Assembly (NCBI GenBank): GCA_023014485.1
Contig: JAJOZX010005527.1
Location: 238,501-302,500 of the forward strand
Source of the DNA: Bathynomus jamesi
Lineage: Eukaryota > Arthropoda > Malacostraca > Isopoda > Cirolanidae
Length of the DNA: 64,000 nt
Direction of reading: 5' to 3'
Below, in pieces: positions 10,597 to 20,689 of this stretch. Position 1 is the first letter of the stretch, and each line of letters begins with the position of its first letter. A program made the position numbers and the translations under genes. The notes beneath the pieces are model-generated. The model worked only from the letters and a program-made list of their open reading frames with translations, ran no database searches and was not told where the DNA came from.

Positions 10597-11046
10597 TGTC
10601 AAAGTCGAGAGAGAGAGTTATTTTGTTGCAAGAAGCTCTTGCCATGCTGGAGGAAGATGACCATATTGGAGATGTTGATTTGGTCGTGATGCCTCCTGAT
10701 GGAGGATGGAGTTGTTTCAGACACCGAAGAAGGAGAAGAGGAACAACTGACTTTCATAAATGAACTACCTAGAGAAGTAGCTGGTCCTGTGGAAATTCAG
10801 ACCAACGAACATGAGCCTCCACCATCACAATCAAAAGCAAGAAGAGAGTTTCCAAAATGGCGCTATCAATCTAATATTGATTTCCAAGGAACTGATGCTC
10901 AGAGTAAGCCTTCTCTTGCTCATCAATTCAAGGAACTCACGAGGAGACACCGATCAAGCTCTTCCGACTCTTCTTTGACAACAAGATGGTTCAGTCAATT
11001 ATAGACGAATCACTGCGATTCGCCTGTCAAAATAATAATCAAGACT
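10597..11046 (+). pseudogene. piggyBac transposase, N-terminal part, frameshifted
   Basis: ATG at 10597 opens a frame with MSKSRERV and later DLVVMPPDGG. An insertion-like repeat around 10700 then moves the frame to the acidic stretch SDTEEGEEEQL typical of piggyBac N-termini. About 10940 the frame shifts again, and a segment reading like LFRLFFDNKMVQSIIDES follows, matching the usual start of the DDE_Tnp_1_7 domain. It stops at about 11046 at CAG/GT, where the central catalytic part is missing and replaced by (CT)n and (TA)n. Non-functional. Confidence 0.7.
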
Positions 11047-11057
11047 TTCAGGTATTG

Positions 11058-11059
<2 letters not shown>

Positions 11060-11137
<78 letters not shown>

Positions 11138-11157
11138 ATATATATATAGTTATTATA
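11060..11157. repeat. (CT)n and (TA)n tract inside the piggyBac relic
   Basis: Long CT dinucleotide runs at 11060-11136 are followed by a short TA run. They occupy the place of the missing central transposase region. Confidence 0.9.
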
Positions 11158-11172
11158 AAATATATATAGAAA

Positions 11173-11720
11173 GGCTTAGAGCAACAGGAACAGCCAGAGA
11201 CAACCGTCTCCCAGACACCAAAACCGTGGAGAAATCAAAGAGGGGAGCACATTGGTCAGATCAGATGGAAATGTTCTCGTGGTAAAGTGGAAGGACAGCA
11301 AAGCAGTGACGGTTGCAACAAACAATGACAAGTTTCAAGGTGGTCAAGAATTGACAAGAAAAAGATATCGGTTGACCAACCACATCCGATAAATTCCTAT
11401 AATCTTCACATGGGTGGAGTGGATGTTGTTGATCAGGCAATTGCTGACTGCCGTCCTACAATTGCCTGGAAGAAATGGTATGGGCCTCTGATCATCAACT
11501 GTTTCGCTCTTTTCCGAGTGGCAGCATGGAAAATTCATCGAAGCTTAGGAGGAAAGTTGGATCAGCTAAGCTTTACCAGAGCAATAGTACTCGAACTCTT
11601 AAAAAACCCACGAAGAAATGGACTCAGACCGAGACCAATGGATCCATACGCTAGAGTACAAAGAGATTCTCATCACCTTCAGCTGAGTGGAACTCAAGGG
11701 TGTTGCGTTGTTTGCAAATA
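11173..11720 (+). pseudogene. piggyBac transposase, C-terminal part
   Basis: It starts with ATGTARDNR, a piggyBac hallmark, and then the tract matching the WKD strand in a shifted frame. From 11410 an open 103-residue frame begins MGGVDVVDQ, which carries the third catalytic Asp, and continues with KKWYGPLIINC and a truncated cysteine-rich tail ending GCCVVCK. PiggyBac C-termini normally carry a longer C-x2-C RING/PHD-like zinc region, so only its start survives. At least two frameshifts or stops lie between 11173 and 11410. Confidence 0.8.
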
Positions 11721-11816
11721 AAATACAAGACTTCAATGTGCCTTATGTGCAGTTCGACTTCACAATTGTTCTTCTGGTGTTTTTCCATCAATAAATATGT
11801 CTGTAAAGAATGTGTT

Positions 11817-11819
<3 letters not shown>

Positions 11820-11911
<92 letters not shown>

Positions 11912-11920
11912 ATATATATA
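11820..11920. repeat. (TA)n microsatellite
   Basis: About 100 bp of TA dinucleotides with a CAG interruption near 11867. Confidence 0.95.
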
Positions 11921-12210
11921 TTTAAGGTAGGAAAGTTATGATTGTACTAAATTTCAATAAAACGTTGGAGGTTAGTAAAACTATAAATGAATTTGATTCA
12001 AAGGAACAAGACTTTTTTGTGTTTCAGAAAAAAAGCCTTTTGAGTTACAGCTTACTCATAATCCCAATGTTCCCATATGGGAACATGTAGTAAATAAATA
12101 AATAAATAAATAAAAAAAAAAAACTTCTCAAATGTGATATAATAACACCAAATAATGTTAGAAAAACAACGAAAGCTATATTTTTACAATAAAAGTGCCC
12201 TTGGGGTTAA

Positions 12211-12762
12211 ATGGGTTAAAAGATAGCCTACCAAATGTCAAATTAGCCTCTTGGTGTTCCACCACGAGAGGCTCAATAGAAAGACTATTGGCGTTGCCTT
12301 TTTTTGGAGAACTTGCGGTCTACCCCTTGGCCCCATAAACGTATTTGTTTATGTTTCATAGCTCTGTCTATTGGGTCGTATTTAGAGACCTTGTCGGTCT
12401 ACCAGGATTTGGTAAGTAAAGCGGTGGTGGTGGTGGTGGTAGTGTGGATGTGGTACTGTGGTGGTAGTACTGTGGATGTGGTTGTGGTGATGGTTGTGTA
12501 ATACTGCTTCATCACCAATCGTCTAAGTTCGATGTTTGGTTGTAGCCCTCATATCGGTTACGTGGTGTTGATGGGGTGACTTCTAAAAGTCTATACTTAG
12601 ACGATTGGTTGTAGCCCTCATCTCACTATATGCTCTTAATGGGATGAGCTCCTAAAAGTCTATACTTAGACGATTGGTGGTGATGTGGTGTTTTTTGTGT
12701 GGTGGTTGTGCTCGTATATATTTTCCTATTGGGGCTTTGCATGCATCAGCTTATATATATAT
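12211..12762. other. non-coding stretch with (TGG)n and a tandem repeat
   Basis: No gene seen. It contains a TGG/GTGGT-rich run at about 12420-12500 and the 78-bp tandem repeat described next. Confidence 0.6.
12535..12680. repeat. tandem repeat, two units of about 78 bp
   Basis: The block GGTTGTAGCCCTCAT, then variable sequence, then AAAAGTCTATACTTAGACGA occurs twice. The boundary motif CTTAGACGATTGG ends both units, and a partial CGTCTAAG precedes the first in inverted form. Confidence 0.6.
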
Positions 12763-12926
12763 ATGAAAATTATTTCACGAAAGTAACACGTGAAAAATAT
12801 TTATGATGAATAAAAACCACGAAAAAAAGGAAACACAGAGTGGTGCTCTGGTGCTATTCCTGTATGCTCTCTTTGGGGGATGAGCACCACTCTGTGTTTC
12901 CTTTCCTTCGTGGTTTTATTCATCAT
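12763..12926. mobile_element. Penelope-type terminal repeat derivative, ribozyme region replaced
   Basis: It begins ATGAAAATTATTTCACGAAA and continues through ATGATGAATAAAA and GGAAACACAGAGTGGTGCTC. It then folds back through GAGCACCACTCTGTGTTTCC to ATTCATCAT. The outer block matches the right flank (49705-49742, inverted) and the arm start of the palindrome at 48992. The interior that holds a hammerhead in that element is here an unrelated short loop. Confidence 0.55.
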
Positions 12927-12927
12927 A

Positions 12928-12930
12928 TAT

Positions 12931-12987
<57 letters not shown>
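12928..12987. repeat. (TA)n microsatellite
   Basis: About 60 bp of TA directly between two Penelope-type units. Confidence 0.95.
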
Positions 12988-12989
<2 letters not shown>

Positions 12990-13055
12990 GATGAATTTCA
13001 CAATTAAACACGTGAAAAGAATGAATGCTGCAATCCACAAGGAAAAAGAAAAACG

Positions 13056-13101
13056 ATTCCAAGGCCTTTCGTGTATTTAGAGCTACATCTCGTCAAGGAA
13101 T
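13056..13101 (-). ncRNA. hammerhead ribozyme motif, probably inactive
   Basis: The minus strand has stem I ATTCC/GGAAT, stem II TGTA/TACA, GAAA and the palindrome AGGCCT in the same order as the other arm. The core reads TTGACGA instead of CTGACGA, so the conserved C3 is a U, which should abolish cleavage. Confidence 0.6.
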
Positions 13102-13253
13102 GAAGAGAGAAGGCAAGATGCCCATAAATATATACAACGTAGCGGAAACCAAAACAATTAGCACATACTTAACAAGAGTTAATGAGAGGCAAAAGAAATT
13201 TTAACAAGATATTATCAATTTTATACATTCCCGCACTGTTATTGAAATTGTTT

Positions 13254-13605
13254 TTATAATGGATAAATGCACATTCTAGAATATTTCTTTCTATTATATC
13301 TCTTTTCAACAAGCGCTTTAGAACTATCCCATTTGATGCTATGATTACATCTATACATATGGTTAAACAAAGCATTGGAATTATTAGCTGTTCTACACGC
13401 ATATTTATGCTGTTTTACCCGAATATCTAACGTTTTACTCGTTTGGACTATATATACTGAGTTACATTGTGTACATCCGATCGAATGCACACAATCAACA
13501 ACATTATCCGGGCTATTCTTTATTAGGCCTGATTTAACAGTATTATTATACTTAAAGACTACATTGATGCCAAGTGCTTTAAGTAAAGTCGGAAGATAAT
13601 GAAAA
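13254..13605 (-). pseudogene. GIY-YIG endonuclease domain of a Penelope-like element
   Basis: An open minus-strand frame of about 117 residues. It contains INVVFKYNNTVKS, then VHSIGCTQC followed by NSVYIVQTSKTL, the GIY-YIG first strand with VYI(V)QT. Then come IRVKQHK and a region ending near HSIKWDSSKALVEKR. In Penelope-like elements this C-terminal domain follows the reverse transcriptase and nicks target DNA. The usual VGQT reads VQT preceded by YI, so one Gly is replaced. The frame is open, but the reverse transcriptase is missing and the arms close in on both sides, so it is a fragment. Confidence 0.8.
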
Positions 13606-13746
13606 TTAACAGTGCGGGAATGTATAAAATTGACAATATCTTGTTAAAATTCCTTTTGGCTCTCATTAATTCTTGTTAAGTATGTGCTAATTGTTTTTGT
13701 TTCCGCTACGTTGTATATATTTATGGGCATCTTGCCTTCTCTCTTC

Positions 13747-13792
13747 ATTCCCTGACGAGGTGTAGCTCTGAATACACGAAAGGCCTTGGAAT
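13747..13792 (+). ncRNA. hammerhead ribozyme motif, core intact
   Basis: Stem I is ATTCC (13747-13751) with GGAAT (13788-13792). The core is CTGACGA (13752-13758). G13759 pairs with C13777, then one bulged base, then TGTA/TACA forms stem II. GAAA is at 13778-13781. Stem III is the self-complementary AGGCCT (13781-13786), with cleavage expected after U13787. A minimal palindromic stem III is the form described for Penelope-type hammerheads, which act as dimers. Confidence 0.75.
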
Positions 13793-13823
13793 CGTTTTTC
13801 TTTTTCCTTGTGGGTTTGCAGCA

Positions 13824-14502
13824 TATATATATATATGTGTGTGTCTGTTATAATAGGGGCTTTATGGGGGTATAGTCGGGGAGTGTATGTGCGTTTATGT
13901 TCGCTTTATTTCGTTCTAAGGTTATTAATATATATACAGGCCATTTATGCCTTCTAAGCCAACTGGCGGATTTCGAGTTCTAAGTCAAGTGTTGCTACCA
14001 TGATCTCTCATTGAGCTTCTGCCTCTCGCAGAAGCTGAATGCTCTCTTCCTCTCTCTCCTCCGCTCTCTCTTAGGTTAGGTATGCCCCTTTGGGGGATGA
14101 GGCCGTCCCAACCTCTCCCCCAAAGGGGGATAACCCCTCCCCTTGTTGCATAAACCCCTCCCCCTTTGCAGCACTGACTTGTTGCAAGACCCCTCCTCCT
14201 TTGTTGCATAACCTCTTGCAACATTCCCCCTCCCCTTTGCAACATTGATCAACATTGCATTGCACTCGTCCATTTTTCGGGCATACTACTAGACTTATAA
14301 AGCTAACTAAAGAAGGCTGGAGGTGGCTTTCTTTCACTGATCCGTACTTTCTTCAAAAATGAATTAATTTAGATTAAAATTAGTGGTATTCAGAAACTGA
14401 GTCACGATTCTACTCAAATCCATTTAGAGTGTGGTATCGGCAAAGGATCTGAAAAATTTGTCAGATATCGATGCATCGTTGCATCTCTAATATAGATATA
14501 TC

Positions 14503-14543
<41 letters not shown>

Positions 14544-14651
14544 AAGAATGAGAGTGGGAGGAAATTCAATTTCATATTCTTCTGTCACAGAAAACTTTTT
14601 TCTAATCATTCTAGCCTCCAAAGTCAAAAGCTCTCTCTCACTCTCTGCAGC

Positions 14652-14721
<70 letters not shown>

Positions 14722-15126
14722 TCCTTTAGCTTCTTGAGAGGAAGGCCCCTAACATAGTAATAATAATAATAACTAGACAGAGCGCGAATGCACGCTTCGT
14801 GTGTCCCTGACCCTTGCTCGCTTTTTTAATGTTACAGCGGGTTAAAAGATGACATAAGTAGAATACCGCTAAACTATCTTAAAAATTATTTTTGCTGAAA
14901 GCAAAAATGATGAAGATTCCTGCTTCGCTTTCTTTATCCCCCATACGTAAAATACAAGAGACAATCACCCAACTCTCGGCAACACTGGGGTTCGAACTCA
15001 CGACTCAATGGTGTCTTAATCCTGCCGGACGTTTCCTGAATCGTAGTTTATATAAAAGGTTTTATTCAGAGAACACACACACACACACGCACACACACAC
15101 AAACACACACACACAATATTAAATAG
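13824..15126. other. non-coding stretch rich in simple repeats
   Basis: It holds degenerate 20-30-bp CCCCTCC/TTGCAACA repeats (14118-14250), (GA)n (14503-14540), a (TA)n tract (14655-14719) and CA repeats (15074-15115). At about 14980-15010, in the minus sense, GTGAGTTCGAACCCC resembles a B box and may mark a tRNA-derived SINE. No gene was recognised. Confidence 0.55.
14655..14719. repeat. (TA)n microsatellite
   Basis: About 65 bp of TA. Confidence 0.95.
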
Positions 15127-15206
15127 TTCATTTGATAATGAAAACAATAATGTTAATGATAATAATGATAAGCTTTAATGGCAGGATATAAATCCCAAGA
15201 AATGGT

Positions 15207-15251
<45 letters not shown>

Positions 15252-15420
15252 AGCAAGTGTAGTTTACGTCCCCCTGACGCAAAAGGGGACATGAACTACA
15301 CTAGGTCAAATTTGGGGAATGTAAACTATACTAGGATCTTTAGGAGACATTTTTTAAATGAATCTATCAAATAAAACGTTAAAACTAACGAAAATATTAC
15401 GACTTGACCTAACCAATCGT
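15127..15420. repeat. left copy of an inverted repeat pair
   Basis: It runs from TTCATTTGATAATG through AAGCTTTAATGGCAGGATAT, a (TA)n tract, GGAGCAAGTGTAGTTTACG and AACGTTAAAACTAACGAAAA to CCTAACCAATCGT. The same blocks recur in reverse order and orientation at 26028-26640. The inner edge is 35 bp from the BEL/Pao left LTR. Confidence 0.7.
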
Positions 15421-15422
15421 CA

Positions 15423-15455
<33 letters not shown>

Positions 15456-15457
<2 letters not shown>

Positions 15458-16129
15458 GAAAACTGATGAGTGGGTAGTTGGGAGGTAACGAAAATGGTTC
15501 ACTGAGTAGGTAGGTAGTTAATCTAACAATTATTAAATTCCTTTTATGTTAATAACTGGGGGAAGAAACCAATTGGTTGCTCACCAGAGTTATTCTCCAC
15601 ACTAGTATTTATATACTGTGTGGGAGGAGCGTGCTCGGTAATAGAACATTACCGCTCAACCAACCGAGGAATAAACCAAGACAACGCTGGTACAAGAAGC
15701 CCCGCGAAGAGGAGAACAAAGGGAGAACGAAAACGAAGAACGGGGCGAGAGGACGTACCAGCAAAGTACGCTCTCGATAACTAAACCACAACCGGAGAAG
15801 GGAGAGACTCCAATAACTAAAAGTAAGTGACTAATTGAGTTTTTACACCAAAGTTAATCGCATTAAATTAAGCTGGGTCAGACAAGTTAGGCCTACATTG
15901 TGGCCTAAGACCCAGCATCAACTCAGCTTAACAAAGGTGAAGGTAGATTGCCCTAACCTAATTCTTGTGAGGAATCCTACTGTGGACCTCAATTTATCTG
16001 CCCGCTCTGGACCATTTCCGGAATCTCTAGGCTGACCCCTCTAGGCTAGACTTGATCTACTCTATAGTTAGACTGGAGATATAAGGGGTGGGTTAATTGT
16101 GGACCAATTCATACAGAGCATTTTTCGCA
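15456..16129 (+). repeat. BEL/Pao 5' LTR
   Basis: Near-identical to 22244-22920. It lacks one base in GGGGGAAG relative to GGGTGGAAG and two bases in CAACTCAGC relative to CAACTCATAGC. Confidence 0.95.
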
Positions 16130-16130
16130 T

Positions 16131-16148
16131 TGGTGGTCCGTGTGTGGG
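16131..16148 (+). other. candidate primer binding site of the BEL/Pao element
   Basis: TGGTGGTCCGTGTGTGGG starts one base after the LTR. It begins TGG, as complements of tRNA 3' ends do. I cannot assign the tRNA. Confidence 0.4.
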
Positions 16149-16449
16149 GAATTTACAAACCTTAACCTTACTTAACAAAAATTGCAGAATTAGGCTAAAT
16201 GGTCTAGCCTAAGCCTAAGCCTAAGCTAATCAAGCCTAATTAGGTCTACAACCTAGGGCCTAACTAGGAAACATTTACATTTAAGGAGTCTCATTCTCTT
16301 ATAAGCTTAGACCTGAGTGACACACAAGTACTTGGGGGGATTAAACCAAATTTGAACTTGACTGTTTTGTCTGTGCTCTCTCTTCTCTGGTAATTTCTTC
16401 TTGTCCTCTATTTCATTACGATCCCCAGTTAAACAATTTTGACTTAGAC

Positions 16450-17330
16450 ATGGACAGTGCGGAATTGAAAAAGTTAAAAAAGAAAAGGGGGGCAAAATTG
16501 GGAGCTGTTACAAAGGCTGTGAACACTTTTAACAATATTACACAACCAGGTAAGGAAAATTTAGAGAGTGTAATTATTAAATTGGAAATTAAAAAGAAGG
16601 AAATAATAGCCATTAATGAGAGTATTTCAGAGTTAGTTGAATCCGAAATGGCTGAAGAACAATTGATAGACCTTTACGCTGATGATGATGATGATCAGGT
16701 AAGCTCAATTGAACAGCAAATAAGGAGACTACGGTCTCGTTTGACTGACTTAACACCAAAAAAAACTAATTCTGATTTTAATCAAAGTAGGGCTAACCTT
16801 CAACAAAATTTAAGTGGCATGCTAAATCCTGAGTCACAAGAATTGAGGGCTCAGTTACCCATTTTGCAAATACCAACATTTGAAGGGGACACGGTACAAT
16901 TCCCATCTTTCATTGACAAATTTGAGAATTTAATAGGTAATAAACCTTATATTTCAACTGTTGAAAAGTTTAGTTACTTAACTAGTTCCCTTAAAGGCCC
17001 AGCCTATAACCTGATAGCCTATTTACCAGCCATAGGGGATTCATATGAAGTAGCTATTGATCTTTTAAAACGTAATTACGTTAATAAAGATGTGATTATA
17101 TATGAATTATCTCAACAAATTTTTGAATTTGCACCCATAAAAGATAACCATAGTGATATGGAAAATTTTTATACAAAATTAGAAGCTATTATAGGACAAC
17201 TGGTTAGCAATGAGATAGATATTAAAACTTCATCTTGGATTATACAAAGCATAGTACTTAGGCGCCTTCCTTCGAGGGTTAAAGATAATTTAATTCTAAA
17301 GACGGGAGAAAAATTATCCTAATTTAGAAC
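16450..17330 (+). pseudogene. BEL/Pao Gag, N-terminal and capsid region
   Basis: ATG at 16450 opens 290 residues starting MDSAELKKLKKKRG. A Lys-rich start, a helical acidic region with DADDDDDQ near residue 80 and a capsid-like core (LPILQIPTFEGDTVQFPSFIDKF, about residues 134-160) match the DUF1759 Gag of BEL/Pao elements. In-frame translation ends at about 17322 after EKLS. The next base register continues with NYPNLEQIRKHFP, the normal downstream sequence, so a single-base indel near 17312 breaks the gene. Confidence 0.85.
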
Positions 17331-18418
17331 AAATAAGAAAACACTTCCCCAATATCCTAACTAATTACAACTTGAGAGATTTTCCAACACATAAGACCCA
17401 GACTATGGATAAACCAAAGACTGTTCCCAGAGACCAACTAGCTACAGCCAAACAGACAAAACTTGATACTGTAGAATCAAATGTGACCAACTATAATACA
17501 CGAACACCTACATTACAGAACTTTAATGTAACTGCTGCCTCAACTTACACACCACATTGCAAATTTTGTGCAAGTAATGAACACAGTAGTACTGGGTGTG
17601 ACAAATATTCAGACTTTAACCAAAGGGCTAAAAGATGTGAACAGTTGAACCTGTGTAAAAAGTGTACTGGCCAGGGACATTATAAGAAAGACTGTAAATC
17701 TAGGTTAAGATTCAAGTGTAAGTTTTGTAAAAGTTTACGACATGTCTCATCAATGTGTGATTCACCAAAGTGTCCAAACAATAGTACTCAAACTCAAAAG
17801 ATACCTCCCCCAAACAAAGGTAATCAAGAAAATGCCACTTTCATGGGACATTCTGCTTGTTCAAACAATGTAACAAGAAACACTGAGATTCTTTTACCAA
17901 CTATTACTTTGGACTTAGTGAATAGTGAGGGTAGTAGTACCACTCCAGTGAGATGTCTTATAGACTGTTGTTCTCAACAAACATTTGTTTCAAAAAATGT
18001 TGTTAATAAATTGGGTTTGACACCAAACCCGAATGAACAAAACCTCAATATTGCATCCTTTGTTAAAGATAACTCGGACAAAAATAGCTATAAGACAATT
18101 GACCTGGAACTACATTTAGGAAGTAAATTCAAGAAAATTGAAGCAGTTATTTCTAAAGTAGGACAAAACAAACTGGTTATACCCAAACTAGAACAAACCA
18201 TAAATCATTTGGGAAAACACTACAAAATAGCTGATAGACATATCACTAACAACACAGTAGCTAACATTGAAATGCTAATAGGGGCAGATTATATTAATCT
18301 TATTCATAAGGGCATAGTAGAGATAGGTAATGGTATAGCTATTCAGACTCCATCAGGGATAGCCCCTTTGGGTGACCTATCAGAATACAACCTAGACCTA
18401 AACAAAAACAGCTCATGA
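17320..18418 (+). pseudogene. BEL/Pao nucleocapsid zinc knuckles and aspartic protease
   Basis: It continues the Gag-Pol polyprotein in a shifted frame. Cysteine-rich knuckles (CKFCASNEHSSTGC, CKKCTGQGHYKKDC, CKFCKSLRHVSSMC) span about 17.56-17.76 kb. A protease follows with LIDCCSQQTFVS at about 17.96 kb. BEL/Pao proteases usually have D-[SC]-G-S-Q here, so the Gly of the catalytic loop is a Cys, which a single G-to-T change would explain. The C-terminal strand MLIGADY occurs near 18.28 kb. A TGA ends the frame at 18418. Confidence 0.85.
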
Positions 18419-18430
18419 CCAACAAATACT

Positions 18431-19475
18431 ATGTGCCTCAACTCAGTCCTACATAACACCTGTAAGAATAGCAACACTTTGAATAATATTATCTCAACTG
18501 AGAACATTAATTCATCATTATCAAATGAAACTTTGGATGAGGCAATTCAAACTTTATGGTTGCTAGAATCTGTGGGTATACATGACACAAATCAAACTTC
18601 AGAAGATCAGTTAATGGTAGAAAGATTTGAAGACACCATTCAGTGCAAAGACAATAGTTATTTTGTTGAGTTACCTTGGAAAATAAATTGTCCAACTTTA
18701 AGAGACAATCTCAAAGTAGCTAAATGACATTTATATAAAGTAATGAAAAAACTCAGACAAGATAATAATATTGTAAAGTACAGTGATGTCTTCAAAGAAC
18801 AGCTACAGAAAGGCTTCATTGAAGAAGTAACAAATAACCCTTTTAAAAAAGATGGTTGTCATTATTTAACCCACAGGGGGGTTTATCGACAAGATGCCCC
18901 AACAACAAAACTCAGAGTAGTATATAACTGTAGCCTCAAAGACAGTGATAAACACAGTTTGAATGATTGCTTGATTGAGGGTCCTAATCTCATTTCTGAC
19001 CTTGTGAAGATCTTACTGAGGTTCAGGTTAGACAAATATGCTGTACAAAGTGACATTTCAAAGGCATTTTTGAGAATAAATCTTAAAAATGAAATGATAA
19101 GAACCAACTTAGGTTCTTATGGTTCAAGGATCCATTTGATTTGAATAAAGGGTTCATAACCTATAGATTTAATGTTGTGTTGTTTGGAGCCAATTGCCAC
19201 CTAGCCTATTAGCATTGACAATTAGACATCATTTAAACCAGTTTAATAACTCTCTAACATTGAACTTCCTTAAGGAACATTTTTACGTAGACAATCTAAT
19301 AGGCTCAATGACAACAAAATCTGAATTATCTGAAGTCTATGAACACTCTCAAAACATTATGCAACAAGGTAACTTTGAACTTAGAGAGTGGATTTCAAAT
19401 GATGAGGATTTAAACAAAAAGATTTTAAAGGATATAATGGTCTTACTGAGCCATCAGACAGAGTTAAAACTTTAG
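18431..19475 (+). pseudogene. BEL/Pao reverse transcriptase, interrupted
   Basis: Three pieces: 18431-18727 (connector with ESVGIHD), 18743-19144 and 19194-19475. The fingers and palm show KLRVVYNCS, SLNDCLIEGPNL and AVQSDISKAFLRI, where motif A D is present. The active-site motif is FYVDNLIGS at about 19.28 kb, YVDN instead of YVDD. I am not sure whether N is normal in this lineage. A TGA at 18725 and a frameshift near 19140 within the YRFNVVLFGA region disrupt the gene. Confidence 0.85.
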
Positions 19476-19477
19476 GT

Positions 19478-20683
19478 ATGAACTGGTATTTGGATGCAAC
19501 TTCTAACAGTCATGATTCAATCTGTACTAAAGGTTTTAAACTTGATGAGGAAGCAAATACTAAAAGACAAATATTATCAGAGGCTTCCAAAATTTTTGAT
19601 CCCATGGGTCTATTCCTGCCTTCAACAATAAAATCAAAGATTCTCCTCCAAGAAATTTGGAGGACAAATGTTGGGTGGGATGATCCAATAACAAATGAAA
19701 ATCAAAAATCTTGGAAGAAGTTAGCTATTGATTTAACAAAAGTGCAGAACATTAAAATTCAAAGGTGCTGTGGGTTTAGGGATAAGCCCCAGAGACTTCA
19801 TGTGTTTGCTGATGCAAGCACACAAGCTTATGGGTGCTGTGCGTATCTTGTAAGCCCTACAGAAAGTCATCTAATTTATGCAAAAGGGAAAGTAGCACCT
19901 CTCAAACCTACCCGAACCATACCTCAATTGGAACTATTGGCTGCTACATTAGCCATTAAAACCATTTCATTGCTTAAGGATGCTTACTATGATGTGTTTT
20001 TAATTCATATCCACGTCTGGCTTGACAGTCAGATTTGTCTTGCCTGGATACGGAATGATAGCATTAATAGTAAGAATATCTTTGTAAGAAATAGGCTAAA
20101 AGAAATAGCTGACGCTAATGAAAGCCTACAAGTAAACTTTCACTATGTTCCAACTAAACAGAATCCAGCAGACTTTCTGACCAGAGGTTTATCCTACAAG
20201 TTGTTGAAGTCAAACAAAACTTGGTTTATGGGACCTAAGTGGCTCTGTAATACAGACCAATGGCCTGTGGAACAAGTTAACTTGACATTAAATTTAATCT
20301 TTTCAAATGAAAAGGTTGAACCAATCACTAATTATGAACAGTATTCTGATTTCAACAAACTTGTCAGGGTGACAGCCTACTGTTTGAGGTTTGCTCACAA
20401 CTGTTTAGCTACAATTAACAAACAGCTAAATAAAAACAATCATAATTATACAGAAGTTGCAACCCAATACTGGATAGGCCAAGCACAACAAAAAGAGTAC
20501 AATAAAGAGTTAGAATTCTTAACTAATGGGAAACAAAAAAAAGAACCTGTACCATCAGTAGTTGTGGATCTAAACTTGTTCAGAGATGAGGAAGGCCTTC
20601 TAAGGTGTAAAGGGAGATTAGACAAATCAAAACTGTCATACAAAAGCAAAATCCAATCCTTTTACCTAGATTTAGCTATTTGA
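19478..20683 (+). pseudogene. BEL/Pao connector, RNase H and integrase N-terminus
   Basis: A 401-residue open frame. It starts with the Pao-family domain (MNWYLDATS, ILSEASKIFDPMGLF) and then HVFADASTQAYGCCAYL, with the RNase H Asp and Ser/Thr. QLELLAATLA supplies the Glu, VWLDSQICLAWI supplies Asp, and FHYVPTKQNPADFLTRG the last Asp. These are the expected RNase H residues, so this segment is the best preserved. It ends at a TGA at 20681-20683, and integrase zinc-finger sequence continues out of frame. Confidence 0.88.
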
Positions 20684-20689
20684 CAACAT

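Larger units (their letters stand above)
1883..12210 (+). mobile_element. candidate piggyBac-type transposon split by a gypsy insertion
   Basis: The left end is TTAA at 1883-1886 followed by CCCCAA. The right end is TTGGGG followed by TTAA at 12207-12210. PiggyBac elements insert at TTAA and usually start with CCC, and a piggyBac transposase remnant lies inside at 10.6-11.7 kb. An 18-bp palindrome (TGTTCCCATATGGGAACA) sits 6 bp inside the left end, recurs inverted with one change at 2233-2250, and recurs near the right end at 12068-12085. The gypsy element 2521-10294 interrupts the unit. Without it the transposon would be about 2.5 kb, a normal piggyBac size. Linking the two ends to one element is my inference; they share only CCCCAA plus the subterminal palindromes. 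Confidence 0.5.
13025..13823 (-). mobile_element. Penelope-like element remnant with inverted terminal arms
   Basis: The arms 13025-13243 and 13605-13823 are inverted copies of about 219 bp, for example GCTGCAA...CCACAAGGAAAAAGAAA against TTTCTTTTTCCTTGTGG...TTTGCAGC. Each arm carries a hammerhead ribozyme motif. The 360 bp between them encode a GIY-YIG nuclease fragment on the minus strand. Penelope-like elements are known for GIY-YIG nucleases, complex terminal repeats and hammerhead ribozymes in those repeats, so all three signs agree. The reverse transcriptase is absent, so this is a terminal fragment. Confidence 0.8.

Noticed and set aside
14071..14337. Gly/Cys/Gln-rich minus-strand frames
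   Set aside because: They arise from degenerate CCCCTCC/TTGCAACA repeats and have no family resemblance.
15464..15500. CTGATGAG followed by CGAAAA in the BEL/Pao LTR, possible hammerhead
   Set aside because: The intervening bases do not form stem II, and no stem I or stem III partners are present.
15577..15780. Frame repeated at 22348-22569, possible conserved protein
   Set aside because: Both lie in the two LTRs of one element, so identity reflects the LTR and not protein conservation.
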